Assembly: GCF_013363975.1 (NCBI RefSeq)
Contig: NZ_JABWGN010000008.1
Span: 470,680-534,679 of the forward strand
Direction: 5' to 3'
Length of the DNA: 64,000 bases
From: Nonomuraea montanisoli
GTDB lineage: Bacteria; Actinomycetota; Actinomycetes; Streptosporangiales; Streptosporangiaceae
In this document: positions 1-8,642 of the stretch, in pieces
Numbering within the stretch: the first letter of the stretch is position 1
Layout of the letters: each line of letters opens with the position of its first letter
The notes under the pieces: generated by a model
What the model was told of the DNA's origin: nothing
Seen by the model: only the letters and a program-made list of their open reading frames with translations
Database searches by the model: none
Translations under genes and position numbers: made by a program

Positions 1-2
1 GG

Positions 3-158
3 ACGGGCACCAACATCCTGCTCGGCCTCGCCGCGGCGGCGATCCTGCTGTGGGCGGGCCGCCGCGTCGCCGAGAACCGCCGGTCGTCGTCCGGCGACGG
101 GAACAGTCCGGCGCCGGACGGCGACAGGAACAGCACGACGTCCGGCAAGCCCTCCTGA
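3..158 (+). CDS. C-terminal end of a membrane-anchored protein (partial)
   Basis: The reading frame is open from the left edge of the window and ends at TGA 156-158, giving the last 51 residues. They contain one hydrophobic stretch (NILLGLAAAAILLW), then a basic border (GRRVAENRR) and a polar Ser/Asp/Asn/Gly tail. This fits a single C-terminal membrane anchor with a short cytoplasmic tail, such as the end of a secreted wall- or membrane-anchored protein. The body lies outside the window, so the family cannot be named. Confidence 0.6.
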   Translation, partial: TGTNILLGLAAAAILLWAGRRVAENRRSSSGDGNSPAPDGDRNSTTSGKPS

Positions 159-408
159 GTCAACGGATCGTCCCGGGTTCGTGGATCGCGACGAGCCGCC
201 GGGGAAGCCTGACTCGCCGGGGAGGTTCGCCCGAACGTGGGGCCGGTCGCCATGGGCGAGGCTTTGCCGCCGCGCGGGCGACCCCGCCGCGAGCCCCTGG
301 CTACGTTGAGAGGTGTTCCGCGCCGCATGGGCGATTCCCGGGAACCCAGTCGACGCTCCGTCCGGTCCGGACCACCCGGACCACCCGACATCCACGGAGT
401 GATCCACG

Positions 409-591
409 ATGCTGAAGCACCTGCTCGTCGCCGCCGCCGTGGTGGCCGGAGCCTTCACCGTCTCGGGCGCCGTCGCCGCCGCCGTGTCAGCGCACCCGGC
501 CCAGCAGACCGGAAGCGCCACGGTGCACGTCCCGGCGAACCTCGAACCGACCATCTACGACAACGAGGACGACGAGGACCGGGCCCGGTAA
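409..591 (+). CDS. Small secreted protein, unknown function
   Basis: This 60-residue protein has a lysine near the start, a hydrophobic core (LLVAAAVVAGAFTV) and an Ala-rich cleavage region near residue 28, which is a convincing signal peptide. The mature part is only about 30 residues, acidic at its end (DNEDDEDRAR), with no cysteines. I recognise no family. GGAGTGATCCACG upstream of the ATG gives a plausible ribosome site. The 250 bp upstream hold no other gene that I can see. The gene converges on the flavoprotein gene ending at 761, with a strong hairpin between them. Confidence 0.55.
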   Translation: MLKHLLVAAAVVAGAFTVSGAVAAAVSAHPAQQTGSATVHVPANLEPTIYDNEDDEDRAR

Positions 592-614
592 AGGGAGTTC
601 ACACCCGGCGTGCC

Positions 615-652
615 GGGGGCGGGCCGCGCCATCGACGGGGCGGCCCGCCCCC
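615..652. terminator. Bidirectional hairpin terminator
   Basis: Positions 615-627 and 640-652 form a perfect 13-bp GC stem around a 12-nt loop. It lies between two convergent genes. There is no T-run on either side, as is common in actinomycete terminators. Confidence 0.6.
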
Positions 653-685
653 TCCGCGTCAAGACTCGCCTCCCGCCAAGACGCC

Positions 686-769
686 GGTCGTCAGGGCCCG
701 GTCGTCAGGGCCCGGTCATCAGACCTCGGCAGTCAGAGCCCGGCAGCCAGAGCCCGCGCGTCAGAGCCC
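686..769. repeat. Six 14-bp tandem repeats starting at a stop codon
   Basis: Six degenerate copies of a 14-bp unit (plus-strand form GGTCGTCAGGGCCC) run without gaps from 686 to 769. The copy at 756-769 contains TCA 761-763, which is the TGA stop of the minus-strand flavoprotein gene. The array therefore extends downstream from the end of the coding sequence, and most later units repeat the CTGA. Confidence 0.7.
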
Positions 770-2173
770 GTACGTCTCCAGCAGGCGCAGCCAGATCTCG
801 CTGACCGTCGGGAACGACGGCACGGCATGCCACAGCCGCTCCAGCGGCACCTCGCCGGTGACCGCGATCGTCGCCGCGTGCAGCAGCTCGGCCACGCCCG
901 GCCCGGCGAACGTCACCCCGAGCAGCACCTGGCGGTCCTCGTCCACCACGGCCTTGGCCCGTCCCCGGTAGCCGTCGCCGAGCAGGTACGCGCCCGACAC
1001 CGAGCCCAGGTCGTACTCCACGGTCCTGATCCGGAAGCCCGCCTCGCGGGCGGCGGCCTCGGTGAGGCCGACGGAGCAGATCTGCGGGTCGGTGAAGACC
1101 ACCTGGGGCGCGCCGCGGCCGTCGGCCGTGTCGCGCAGCGCCGGCAGGTCGTCGGGCTCGCCCTTGGCCCGGGCGGCGATGACGTCGCCGCAGACCCGCG
1201 CCTGGTACTTGCCCATGTGGGTGAGCAGGTTGCGGCCGTTGGCGTCGCCGACCGCGTACAGCCAGCCGCCGTCGACGCCGGTGGCGCGCATGCTGTCGTC
1301 GACCTCGACGTACCGGCCCCGCTCGAGCCCCACGGTGTCGAGGCCGACCTGGGAGGTGGCCGGCTTGCGGCCGGTCGCGACGAGCAGCTCGTCGGCCTCC
1401 AGCGGCGGCCCGTCGGGCAGCCGGATCGTCACCTTGCCGCCGGGCTCCGGCCGCTCGACCGCGACGGCGCCGGTGCGCAGCCGCACGTCGATCCCCGCGT
1501 CGGCGAACGAGGCGGCCAGCAGCTCGCCGGCGAACGGCTCCATCCGGGGCAGCAGCCGGTCGCCGCGCACGAGCATCGTGGTCTGCCGGGCGCCGAGGCC
1601 GTGCATGGCCTGGGCCATCTCGCAGGCCACCACGCCGCCGCCGATGACGGCCAGCCGCTCGGGCACGGACGTGGCGGCGGTCACCTCGTGGCTGGTCCAG
1701 GGACTGGCCTCGCGCAGCCCGGGCACCGGCGGGACGGCCGCGGTGCTGCCGGTGGCCAGCACCACCGCGTGGCGCGCGGTGACGGTGCGCTCGGAGCCGT
1801 CGGGGGCGGTGACCCGGACGCGGCGCGGCCCGTCGAGCCGTCCGGCGCCGCGCAGGAACGTGGCCGGCACCCCGTCCAGCCACCGCACCTGCCCGGAGTC
1901 GTCGTAGTGGGACACCGCCTCGTCGCGCCGGGCCAGCACCTTGCCCGCCTCGATGGGGCCGATCGTCAGGCCGGGCACCCGCCCGACCTCGGCGGCCAGC
2001 TCCACCGGACGCAGCAGGGCCTTGCTCGGGATGCACGCCCAGTACGAGCATTCGCCGCCGAGCAGGCGGTTCTCCACGACGGCGGCCGTGAGCCCGCCGC
2101 GCACGGCTCGTGCCGCCACGTTCTCCCCGGCCGGCCCGCCGCCGATCACGATCACGTCGAACTCGTCGCTCAC
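761..2173 (-). CDS. Pyridine nucleotide-disulfide oxidoreductase (dihydrolipoyl dehydrogenase-like)
   Basis: The 470-residue length is right for class I flavoprotein disulfide reductases. The N-terminus has the FAD dinucleotide motif GGGPAGENVA. The redox-active pair is GGECSYWACIPSK (C-x4-C). A second GGGVVACEMA motif near residue 180 is the NAD(P)H site, YAVGDANG near 310 is the second FAD motif, and a C-terminal dimer domain carries the His...Glu pair (HAVPSFPTVSE). All catalytic features are present. The CSYWAC active site differs from the CLNxGC of true lipoamide dehydrogenases and there is no E1/E2 gene nearby, so the substrate may be another disulfide or quinone. The gene appears monocistronic. 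Confidence 0.85.
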   Translation of the reverse strand: MSDEFDVIVIGGGPAGENVAARAVRGGLTAAVVENRLLGGECSYWACIPSKALLRPVELAAEVGRVPGLTIGPIEAGKVLARRDEAVSHYDDSGQVRWLDGVPATFLRGAGRLDGPRRVRVTAPDGSERTVTARHAVVLATGSTAAVPPVPGLREASPWTSHEVTAATSVPERLAVIGGGVVACEMAQAMHGLGARQTTMLVRGDRLLPRMEPFAGELLAASFADAGIDVRLRTGAVAVERPEPGGKVTIRLPDGPPLEADELLVATGRKPATSQVGLDTVGLERGRYVEVDDSMRATGVDGGWLYAVGDANGRNLLTHMGKYQARVCGDVIAARAKGEPDDLPALRDTADGRGAPQVVFTDPQICSVGLTEAAAREAGFRIRTVEYDLGSVSGAYLLGDGYRGRAKAVVDEDRQVLLGVTFAGPGVAELLHAATIAVTGEVPLERLWHAVPSFPTVSEIWLRLLETYGL

Positions 2174-2236
2174 GTCCGCCTCCCCAGACTCACCCTCATG
2201 CCGACCCCATCAGCCTCTCAGAACCTCACACCGCCC

Positions 2237-2530
2237 GGTCACGGCGGGGCGGGGGGCATCCCCTTCCACGCGTGCGGGGAGGCGCGCCTTCTTCCGCACG
2301 TCCGGGGAACCCCTCCGCGTGTCCGGAGGCGCATTCCTTTCTACGCGTGCGGGGAGGCGCGTCCCCGTCCGGACGTCCGGAAACCCCTCCGGGTGTCCGG
2401 GGCGGCGCGTCCCCCTCCGCGTGTCCGGGGAACTCCTCGCGTCCGGGGAGGCACATCCCCTTCCCCGTGTCCTGGGAACCCTTCCGCGTGTCCGGGGAAG
2501 CGCGTCCTCCTCCGCGCGTCCCGGGGCGGG
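2237..2530. repeat. Degenerate GC-rich intergenic repeat region
   Basis: The 487-bp gap 2174-2660 has no convincing gene. From about 2237 to 2530 it consists of degenerate copies of a core resembling CCGCGTGTCCGGGGA. Larger blocks recur at about 75 bp: GCGTGCGGGGAGGCGCG at about 2270 and 2345, and the ACCCCTCCGxGTGTCCGG block at about 2306 and 2381. Open frames through it in several phases are by-products of the repeat. Confidence 0.6.
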
Positions 2531-2595
2531 ATCCTCTCGGACGCGCCGGGGTGCCTCGCCGCGATCAGGGACGGTGCCCCGAGACGTCGACGCCC

Positions 2596-2659
2596 GAACC
2601 GGGGCACGCCGAGCCGGGGCACGCCGAACCCGAGCCAGGGCACGCCGAATCGGCGCGGC
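2596..2659. repeat. 15/21-bp tandem repeats just after a stop codon
   Basis: Units of the form GAACCGGGGCACGCC lie at 2596-2610, 2611-2625 and 2626-2646 (the last with a 6-bp insertion), with a decayed fourth copy up to 2659. The array begins two bases beyond the TGA (2661-2663) of the minus-strand pentapeptide-repeat gene. Confidence 0.6.
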
Positions 2660-2660
2660 G

Positions 2661-3275
2661 TCAGCGCACGTCGAGGCCCAGGGTGGCGGCCACGACCGTC
2701 GCCTGCTGGACGTCGACGACCGCCCCGCCGATCTTGGCGGTGAGCAGGTCGAGCCCGTCGAGGTCGCTGCCCCGCAGATCGCACCGGGTGAGGTCGGCGC
2801 TGTGCACCAAGGCGCCGGACAGGTCGCAGCGCAGCAGCGAGGCGCCTTCGAGCCGGGCCCCGGTGAGGTCGGCCTCGCGCAGCCGTACCTCGCGGAAACT
2901 GCTGCCCCGCAGGTCGGCGCCCGCGAGCCCGGCGAACGACCAGTCGCCCCCCTCGACCTTGAGCAGCCCGTACGAGCAGTCGTCGAACATGCTCCCCGTC
3001 AGCTTGCACCCCCGGAACGTGGCGTCGAAGAACGAGCAGCGCACGAACGTGCAGCTCGCGAACCGGGCGTCCTCGTGGACCGACACGTTGAACCGGACGT
3101 CGCGGAAGACGCACTCGTCGAACACGGACCCGCGGTCGGTCGCCTCCGTCATGTCCACGTCGGCGAACAGGACCCGCCGGTGGACCTCGCGGTCCAGCTC
3201 GCGGCCGTCCCAGTCGGCGGAGTGGATCTCCGTGTCGGTCGGCGGAGGGCGGTGCCCGTGCATACGTTCGGCCAT
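2661..3275 (-). CDS. Pentapeptide-repeat protein
   Basis: The 204 residues carry many A(D/N)LxG-type pentapeptides, for example ADLRGSS, ADLTGAR, CDLSGAL, CDLRGSDLDG, from about residue 75 to the end. Consecutive five-residue coils of this type fold as a right-handed quadrilateral beta-helix. There is no signal peptide or membrane segment, so the protein is probably cytoplasmic. Some family members mimic DNA and protect gyrase, but most have no known role, and nothing here decides between these. A short tandem array follows its stop codon. Confidence 0.8.
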   Translation of the reverse strand: MAERMHGHRPPPTDTEIHSADWDGRELDREVHRRVLFADVDMTEATDRGSVFDECVFRDVRFNVSVHEDARFASCTFVRCSFFDATFRGCKLTGSMFDDCSYGLLKVEGGDWSFAGLAGADLRGSSFREVRLREADLTGARLEGASLLRCDLSGALVHSADLTRCDLRGSDLDGLDLLTAKIGGAVVDVQQATVVAATLGLDVR

Positions 3276-3338
3276 GCGGGCAGGCTAGCCACCGCCACCG
3301 ACAAAACCGCGACCGACAAAATGTCCCCGGACCGGCCG

Positions 3339-4514
3339 TCAGGCGGTCTCGCCGGCGGCGCGCCGGGTCAGCGACGTGATGAGGGGCTGCACGAGCTTGG
3401 CCGCGAGCGGCCCGAAGGCGGCCAGGATCAGCACGTACGCCGCCGCCAGCGGCCCGAGGTCCGGGTGGACGCCGGCCGCCACCGCCAGCCCCGCGATCAC
3501 GATGTTGAACTCGCCCCGGGGGATGAGCGCGATGCCGGCCCGGGCCTGACCGGCGCGGGCGATGCCCGCCCGCCGGGCCGCGTACATGCCGGTCAGCAGC
3601 TTGGTCGCCATGCTGACCACGGCCAGTAACGCCGCCAGCCCCGCCACCGGCAGGATCTTGCCGGGGTCGGTCTGGAAGCCGAAGAAGACGAAGAACACCG
3701 CGGCGAACAGGTCGCGCAGCGGCTCCAGCAGCGCCCGCGCGTCGTGGGCGAGCTGCCCCGACAGGGCGATGCCCACGAGGAACGCCCCGACGGCCGCCGA
3801 CACCTGGAGCTGCTGGGCCAGCCCGGCCACCAGCAGCGCGAGCCCGACGACCTTGAGCAGCAGCACCTCGGAGTTCGGGCTGGAGACGAACGCCTCGATG
3901 AAGCGGCCGAAGCGCAGCGCGACCAGGAGCACCACGCTGACCGTGGCCAGCGCGATCGCGACGGTGAGCGCCCCGCTCAGCAGGCTCAGCCCGGCCAGCA
4001 GGGCCGTCAGCACCGGCAGGTAGAGGGCCATCGTCAGGTCCTCGAACACCAGCAGCGACAGCACCGTCGGCGTCTCGCGGTTGCCGATCCAGCCGAGGTC
4101 TGACAGGACCTTGGCGGTGATGCCGGAGGAGGTGGCGTAGGTGACGCCGGCCATGGCGACCGCCGCCACCGGCCCCCAGCCGAGCAGCAGCGCGCAGATC
4201 GCGCCCGGCGCGGCGTTGAGCACCAGGTCCACGAGCCCGGCCCGGGCGTTGCCGCGCAGGCTGGTGACGAGCTCGTCGGCGTTGTACTCCAGGCCGAGCG
4301 TGAGCAGCAGCAGGACGACGCCCAGCTCAGCGCCCGCGGAGATGAAGTCCGTGCTGGTGGCGAGGGGCAGCACGCCGCCGGTGCCGAAGGCCAGCCCGGC
4401 GATCAGGTAGAGGGGGATGGGGGAGATGCCGGCCCGCAGGGCCAGGGCGCCGAGCACGCCGAGACCCAGCAGGACCGCGCCGATTTCGAGCAGGAGGATC
4501 GCGGTATCGTGCAC
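3339..4514 (-). CDS. Cation/proton antiporter, membrane subunit (CPA2/KefB type)
   Basis: This 391-residue protein is almost entirely hydrophobic, with about 12 membrane segments, matching the Na+/H+ exchanger domain of CPA2 transporters. It should exchange K+ or Na+ for protons across the cytoplasmic membrane. The start is the GTG at 4512-4514 (VHDTAILLLEIG), because the frame further upstream overlaps the regulatory-subunit gene. Only 8 bp separate it from the stop of that gene, so the two form one operon. Like other two-gene antiporters of this kind, the TrkA-C domain is supplied by a separate protein instead of a C-terminal fusion. Confidence 0.88.
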   Translation of the reverse strand: MHDTAILLLEIGAVLLGLGVLGALALRAGISPIPLYLIAGLAFGTGGVLPLATSTDFISAGAELGVVLLLLTLGLEYNADELVTSLRGNARAGLVDLVLNAAPGAICALLLGWGPVAAVAMAGVTYATSSGITAKVLSDLGWIGNRETPTVLSLLVFEDLTMALYLPVLTALLAGLSLLSGALTVAIALATVSVVLLVALRFGRFIEAFVSSPNSEVLLLKVVGLALLVAGLAQQLQVSAAVGAFLVGIALSGQLAHDARALLEPLRDLFAAVFFVFFGFQTDPGKILPVAGLAALLAVVSMATKLLTGMYAARRAGIARAGQARAGIALIPRGEFNIVIAGLAVAAGVHPDLGPLAAAYVLILAAFGPLAAKLVQPLITSLTRRAAGETA

Positions 4515-4522
4515 CCGCGGCC

Positions 4523-5005
4523 CTACCCGTGCGCCAGGATGTCGGCCACCTCGGCGGTGCTGTCCGCGCCGCCCACGACCACCACGATGTCGTTGGCCGC
4601 GAGGCCGAAGTCGGGGCCGGGGCTGGTGACGACCTGCGGCCCGCGCACCACGGCGACGACGGACGCGCCGGTGCGGGTGCGCACGCGGGCGTCGCCCATG
4701 GGCCGCCCGGCGTACGGAGAGGTGGACGGCACGGGGAGCTGGACGCTGACCAGGCCCTCGACCTGCTGGTGGAGCTGGTTGAGCCGCTGCACGATGCGGG
4801 GCGCGCCGAGCAGCTCGACCAGCGCCTCGGCCTCCTCGTCGTTCAGCTTGACCGTCTCGCAGGCGCGGTCCGGGTCGCCCTTGTCGTAGATCACGAGGTC
4901 GCGGCGGCCGGTGCGGTGGGAGATCACCGCCACGCGTCTGCCGCTCTGCGTCGTGAACTCGTGCCGCAGTCCGATGCCCGGCAGCGCCGTCTGCTCGACC
5001 TCCAC
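4523..5005 (-). CDS. Antiporter regulatory subunit with TrkA-C (RCK_C) domain
   Basis: The protein has about 160 residues. The N-terminal half (VEVEQTALPGIGLRHEF, then VAVISHRTGRRDLVIYD) is typical of cytosolic partners of actinobacterial CPA2 antiporters. The C-terminal half (about 90-160) is a TrkA-C domain ending AANDIVVVVGGADS. Such subunits bind nucleotides or c-di-AMP and gate the membrane partner. I chose GTG 5003-5005 because GGGGAGACG lies just upstream and the protein then begins exactly where the family does; an ATG at 5053 would add 16 atypical residues. It is the first gene of the two-gene antiporter operon. Confidence 0.85.
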   Translation of the reverse strand: MEVEQTALPGIGLRHEFTTQSGRRVAVISHRTGRRDLVIYDKGDPDRACETVKLNDEEAEALVELLGAPRIVQRLNQLHQQVEGLVSVQLPVPSTSPYAGRPMGDARVRTRTGASVVAVVRGPQVVTSPGPDFGLAANDIVVVVGGADSTAEVADILAHG

Positions 5006-5093
5006 CCGTCTCCCCGCTCGTGTGATCCGCTGATGACACGGAGACCGTACCATTTAGCGGCTTCCGTCCCAGTTGTGCGAAATGAGGTGAGCG

Positions 5094-6269
5094 TCAGAGG
5101 AGGGCGAGCGCCTGGCGGGCGATCTCCCACTCCTCGTCGGTGGGGACGACGAGCACCGCCGTCGCGGACCCGTCCGCCGACACGAACCGCTCCCCGGAGG
5201 CGTCCGCGGCGTTGCGCGCCTCGTCCAGGGCCAGGCCGAAGCGGTCCATCCCGGCCAGCGCCCCGGCCCGGGTGGCGGCGTCGTGCTCGCCGACGCCGCC
5301 GGTGAACACGACCGCGTCCACCCGGCCGAGCAGCGCGCAGTAGGCGCCGACGTACTTGCGGATCCGCCGCGTGTAGACCTCCAGCGCCAGGCGCGCCCGC
5401 CCGTCGCCGCCGGCGGCGCGCCGGCGCACCTCCCGCATGTCGCCGGACCCGGCCAGCGCGAGCAGGCCGGCCTCCCGGCTCAGCGCCCGCTCGGCCTCCT
5501 CGACGTCCAGCCCGCGCGCCCGCTTCAGGTAACCCAGCAGCGCGGGGTCCACGTCGCCGGAGCGGGTGCCCATGACCAGGCCCTCCAGCGGCGAAAGCCC
5601 CATCGAGGTGTCCACGCTGCGGCCGCCCTCGATCGCGGTGGCGCTCGCGCCGTTGCCGAGGTGCAGCACGATCAGGTTCGTCTCCTCCGGGGTACGGCCC
5701 AGCAGCTCGGCCGCCCGCCGCGACACGTACGCGCACGACGTCCCGTGGAAGCCGAACCGCCGCACCCCCCACTCCCGGGGCACCGCGTACGTGTACGCCT
5801 CCGGCGGCAGCGTCCGGTGGAAGGCCGTGTCGAACACGGCGACCTGCGGCACGCCCGGGAAGGCGTCGCGCGCCACCCGCACCCCGGCCAGGTTCACCGG
5901 GTTGTGCAGCGGGGCGAGCGGCGCCAGCTCCTCGATGGCGGCGATCACGCCGTCGTCCACGAGCACGGCCTCCCGGAAGCGGGTCCCGCCGTGCACGACC
6001 CGGTGCCCGACCGCGACCGGTTCCAGCTCCGGGCCGGCCTTGTCGAACGCCTCCAGCACGGCCGCCAGGGCCTCCGCGTGCCCGGGGAACGCCCGCTCGC
6101 ACGCGTACGGCCGGCCCCGCCCGGCGTCCGCCCGGTGCGTCAGCCGCCCCTCCTCCTCGCCGATCCGCTCGACCAGCCCCCGGGCCGCGCGCTCGCGGGA
6201 GCCGACGTCGATCAGCTCGTACTTGATGGAGGAGGAGCCGGTGTTCAGGACGAGGATCCGTGCGGCCAT
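5094..6269 (-). CDS. ackA: Acetate kinase
   Basis: The 391-residue protein starts MAARILVLNTGSSSIKYEL, the acetate-kinase N-terminal signature. It has the second signature FHGTSCAYVSRRAAELL, and LHLGNGASATAI and FTGGVGEH for nucleotide and substrate binding. It interconverts acetyl phosphate + ADP and acetate + ATP in the cytoplasm. Its first 25 bp overlap the end of the phosphoketolase gene, which implies translational coupling, and phosphoketolase makes its substrate. No phosphotransacetylase gene is nearby, so the pair probably yields ATP and acetate directly from sugar phosphates. Confidence 0.95.
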   Translation of the reverse strand: MAARILVLNTGSSSIKYELIDVGSRERAARGLVERIGEEEGRLTHRADAGRGRPYACERAFPGHAEALAAVLEAFDKAGPELEPVAVGHRVVHGGTRFREAVLVDDGVIAAIEELAPLAPLHNPVNLAGVRVARDAFPGVPQVAVFDTAFHRTLPPEAYTYAVPREWGVRRFGFHGTSCAYVSRRAAELLGRTPEETNLIVLHLGNGASATAIEGGRSVDTSMGLSPLEGLVMGTRSGDVDPALLGYLKRARGLDVEEAERALSREAGLLALAGSGDMREVRRRAAGGDGRARLALEVYTRRIRKYVGAYCALLGRVDAVVFTGGVGEHDAATRAGALAGMDRFGLALDEARNAADASGERFVSADGSATAVLVVPTDEEWEIARQALALL

Positions 6270-8548
6270 GTCCACCCGCTGATCTCGGGAGCGTCCTCGC
6301 CGTGCTCGCGGGTGTGCGCGCGGGCCCGCAGCCGGGTGTCCGACATGCGCTGGCGCAGGTGCGCAGCGGTGGTGCCGAGACCGGGGACGCGGTCGATGAC
6401 GTCCATGACGAGGTGGTAGCGGTCGATGTCGTTGAGCATCGCCATGTCGAACGGCGTCGTGGTGGTGCCCTCCTCCTTGTAGCCGCGCACGTGCAGGTTC
6501 GCGTGGTTGCTCCGCCGGTAGGTGAGCCGGTGGATGAGCTGCGGATAGCCGTGGAAGTTGAAGATCACCGGCTTGTCGGTGGTGAACAGGGCGTCGTACT
6601 CGGCGTCCGTCATGCCGTGCGGGTGCTCCGAGCGCGGCTGCAGCCGCATGAGGTCGACCACGTTGATCACGCGCACTTTCAGCTCCGGCAGGTGCTCGCG
6701 CAGCATCGCCGCCGCGGCCAGCGTCTCCAGCGTGGGCACGTCGCCCGCGCAGGCCAGCACCACGTCCGGCGCGGTGCCGTCGTCGGTGCTCGCCCACGGC
6801 AGGATGCCGAGCCCGCGCGTGCAGTGCGCGATCGCCTCGTCCATGGTGAACAGGTCGAGCACCGGCTGCTTGCCGGCGACGATGACGTTGACGTAGTCGC
6901 GCGAGCGCAGGCAGTGGTCGCCCACCGACAGCAGCGTGTTCGCGTCCGGCGGCAGGTAGACCCGCACCACGGACGGCTTCTTGTTGACCACCACGTCCAG
7001 GAAGCCCGGGTCCTGGTGGCTGAAGCCGTTGTGGTCCTGCCGCCACACGTGCGACGACAGCAGGTACGTCAGCGAGGCCACCGGCCGCCGCCACGGGATC
7101 TTCTTCGACGACTCCAGCCACTTGGCGTGCTGGTTGAACATGGCGTCGATGATGTGGATGAACGCCTCGTAGCAGTTGAACAGCCCGTGCCGGCCGGTCA
7201 GCAGGTAGCCCTCCAGCCAGCCCTGGCACAGGTGCTCCGACAGGACCTCCATGACCCGGCCGCCGGGCGCCAGGTTCTCGTCCGTGGGCTTCAGCTCGGC
7301 GTTCCAGGCGCGGTCGGTGACCTCGAAGACCTCCGACAGCCGGTTCGAGGCGGTCTCGTCCGGCCCCATCAGCCGGAACGTGCGCGGGTTGGCCGCGATC
7401 ACGTCGCGCAGCAGCCCGCCGAGCACGCGGGTCGGCTCGCTGGTCGTGGCGGCCGGCGACTTGACCTCCACGGCGTGCTCGCGGAAGTCCGGCAGCCGCA
7501 GCGGCGCCAGCAGCTCGCCCCCGTTGGCGTGCGGGTTGGCGCTCATCCGGCGCGGCCCCTCGGGCACGGTCCGCCTGATCGCGGGCACCGGGCCGCCGTC
7601 CGGCGCGAACAGCTCCTCGGGCCGGTAGGAGCGCATCCACGCCTCGAGCTGCTCCAGCCGCTCCGGGTGGTTGCGCACGTCTCCGAGGGGCACCTGGTGG
7701 GCGCGCCACGTGCCCTCCACCGGCAGCCCGTCCACCTCCTTCGGCCCGGTCCAGCCCTTGGGGGTGCGCAGCACGATCATGGGCAGCCGGTCGGAGTCGC
7801 CCCCCTTGTACGCGGCGATCTCGTCGAACACCGTGTCCAGCGTCGCGGCCATCTCCTGGTGGTCCGGGCCCACCACGTGCGGCAGGTAGCCGTAGCCGCG
7901 CATGAGCTGGAGCAGGTCCGCCTCGGGGATCCGGGCCAGCACCGTCGGATTGGCGATCTTGTAGCCGTTGAGGTGCAGGATGGGCAGGACCGCGCCGTCA
8001 TGGCGCCGGTCGAGCAGCTTGTTGGAGTGCCAGCTCGCCGCCAGCGGGCCGGTCTCCGCCTCGCCGTCGCCGACGACGCACGCGACGACCAGGTCCGGGT
8101 TGTCGAAGGCCGCGCCGAAGGCATGCGCCAGCGAATAGCCGAGCTCGCCGCCCTCGTGGATCGAGCCGGGCGTCTCCGGCGCCACGTGGCTCGGGATGCC
8201 GCCCGGGAAGGAGAACTGGCGGAACAGCCGCCGCATGCCCTCCTGGTCCTGGCCGATGTCCGGGTACCGCTCGGTGTAGGAGCCCTCCAGCCAGGCGTGC
8301 GCCACCGCCGCCGGCCCCCCGTGACCGGGCCCCGCGATGTAGATCATGTCCTGGTCGCGCTGCCGGATGACCCGGTTGAGGTGGGCGAAGCTGAAGTTCA
8401 GCCCCGGCGTGGTGCCCCAGTGGCCCAGCAGTCGCGGTTTGACGTGCTCGGGCCGGAGCGGCTCCGTCAGGAGAGGATTGTCGAGCAGATAGATCTGGCC
8501 GACCGACAGATAGTTCGCCGCCCGCCAGTATGCGTCGATATCGTCCAT
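6245..8548 (-). CDS. xfp: Xylulose-5-phosphate/fructose-6-phosphate phosphoketolase
   Basis: The 767-residue thiamine-diphosphate enzyme is close to the usual 790-800. N-terminal family motifs are present (GHWGTTPGLNFSFAHLNR, IAGPGHGGPAA, EGSYTERYPD), as is the ThDP-binding GDGEAETGP near residue 185. It splits xylulose-5-P or fructose-6-P with phosphate into acetyl phosphate and a C3 or C4 sugar phosphate. It is transcribed away from a pair of ATP-binding regulator genes across a 94-bp gap that must hold its promoter, and it overlaps ackA at its 3' end. Which sugar phosphate is preferred cannot be read from the sequence. Confidence 0.95.
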   Translation of the reverse strand: MDDIDAYWRAANYLSVGQIYLLDNPLLTEPLRPEHVKPRLLGHWGTTPGLNFSFAHLNRVIRQRDQDMIYIAGPGHGGPAAVAHAWLEGSYTERYPDIGQDQEGMRRLFRQFSFPGGIPSHVAPETPGSIHEGGELGYSLAHAFGAAFDNPDLVVACVVGDGEAETGPLAASWHSNKLLDRRHDGAVLPILHLNGYKIANPTVLARIPEADLLQLMRGYGYLPHVVGPDHQEMAATLDTVFDEIAAYKGGDSDRLPMIVLRTPKGWTGPKEVDGLPVEGTWRAHQVPLGDVRNHPERLEQLEAWMRSYRPEELFAPDGGPVPAIRRTVPEGPRRMSANPHANGGELLAPLRLPDFREHAVEVKSPAATTSEPTRVLGGLLRDVIAANPRTFRLMGPDETASNRLSEVFEVTDRAWNAELKPTDENLAPGGRVMEVLSEHLCQGWLEGYLLTGRHGLFNCYEAFIHIIDAMFNQHAKWLESSKKIPWRRPVASLTYLLSSHVWRQDHNGFSHQDPGFLDVVVNKKPSVVRVYLPPDANTLLSVGDHCLRSRDYVNVIVAGKQPVLDLFTMDEAIAHCTRGLGILPWASTDDGTAPDVVLACAGDVPTLETLAAAAMLREHLPELKVRVINVVDLMRLQPRSEHPHGMTDAEYDALFTTDKPVIFNFHGYPQLIHRLTYRRSNHANLHVRGYKEEGTTTTPFDMAMLNDIDRYHLVMDVIDRVPGLGTTAAHLRQRMSDTRLRARAHTREHGEDAPEISGWTWPHGSSS

Positions 8549-8642
8549 CCCATGATGGTTCCTTCAGACCGACGGCTCACACGCGTTGATTAGAACGGCC
8601 CTCCTGTGGCAGGGGACCAGGCAACCGGCTGAGTGAGGCGTC

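Noticed and set aside
159..408. Gene on plus strand at 237-971 or 50-415
   Set aside because: Both are Arg/Pro/Gly-rich frames crossing a real gene end and a terminator, with no motif or codon support.
705..2743. Long open frames on both strands (705-2051 minus, 827-2743 plus)
   Set aside because: They are Arg/Gly/Ala- or His/Gln-rich phantom frames opposite or alongside the flavoprotein gene, with no family motif; such frames are expected at this GC content.
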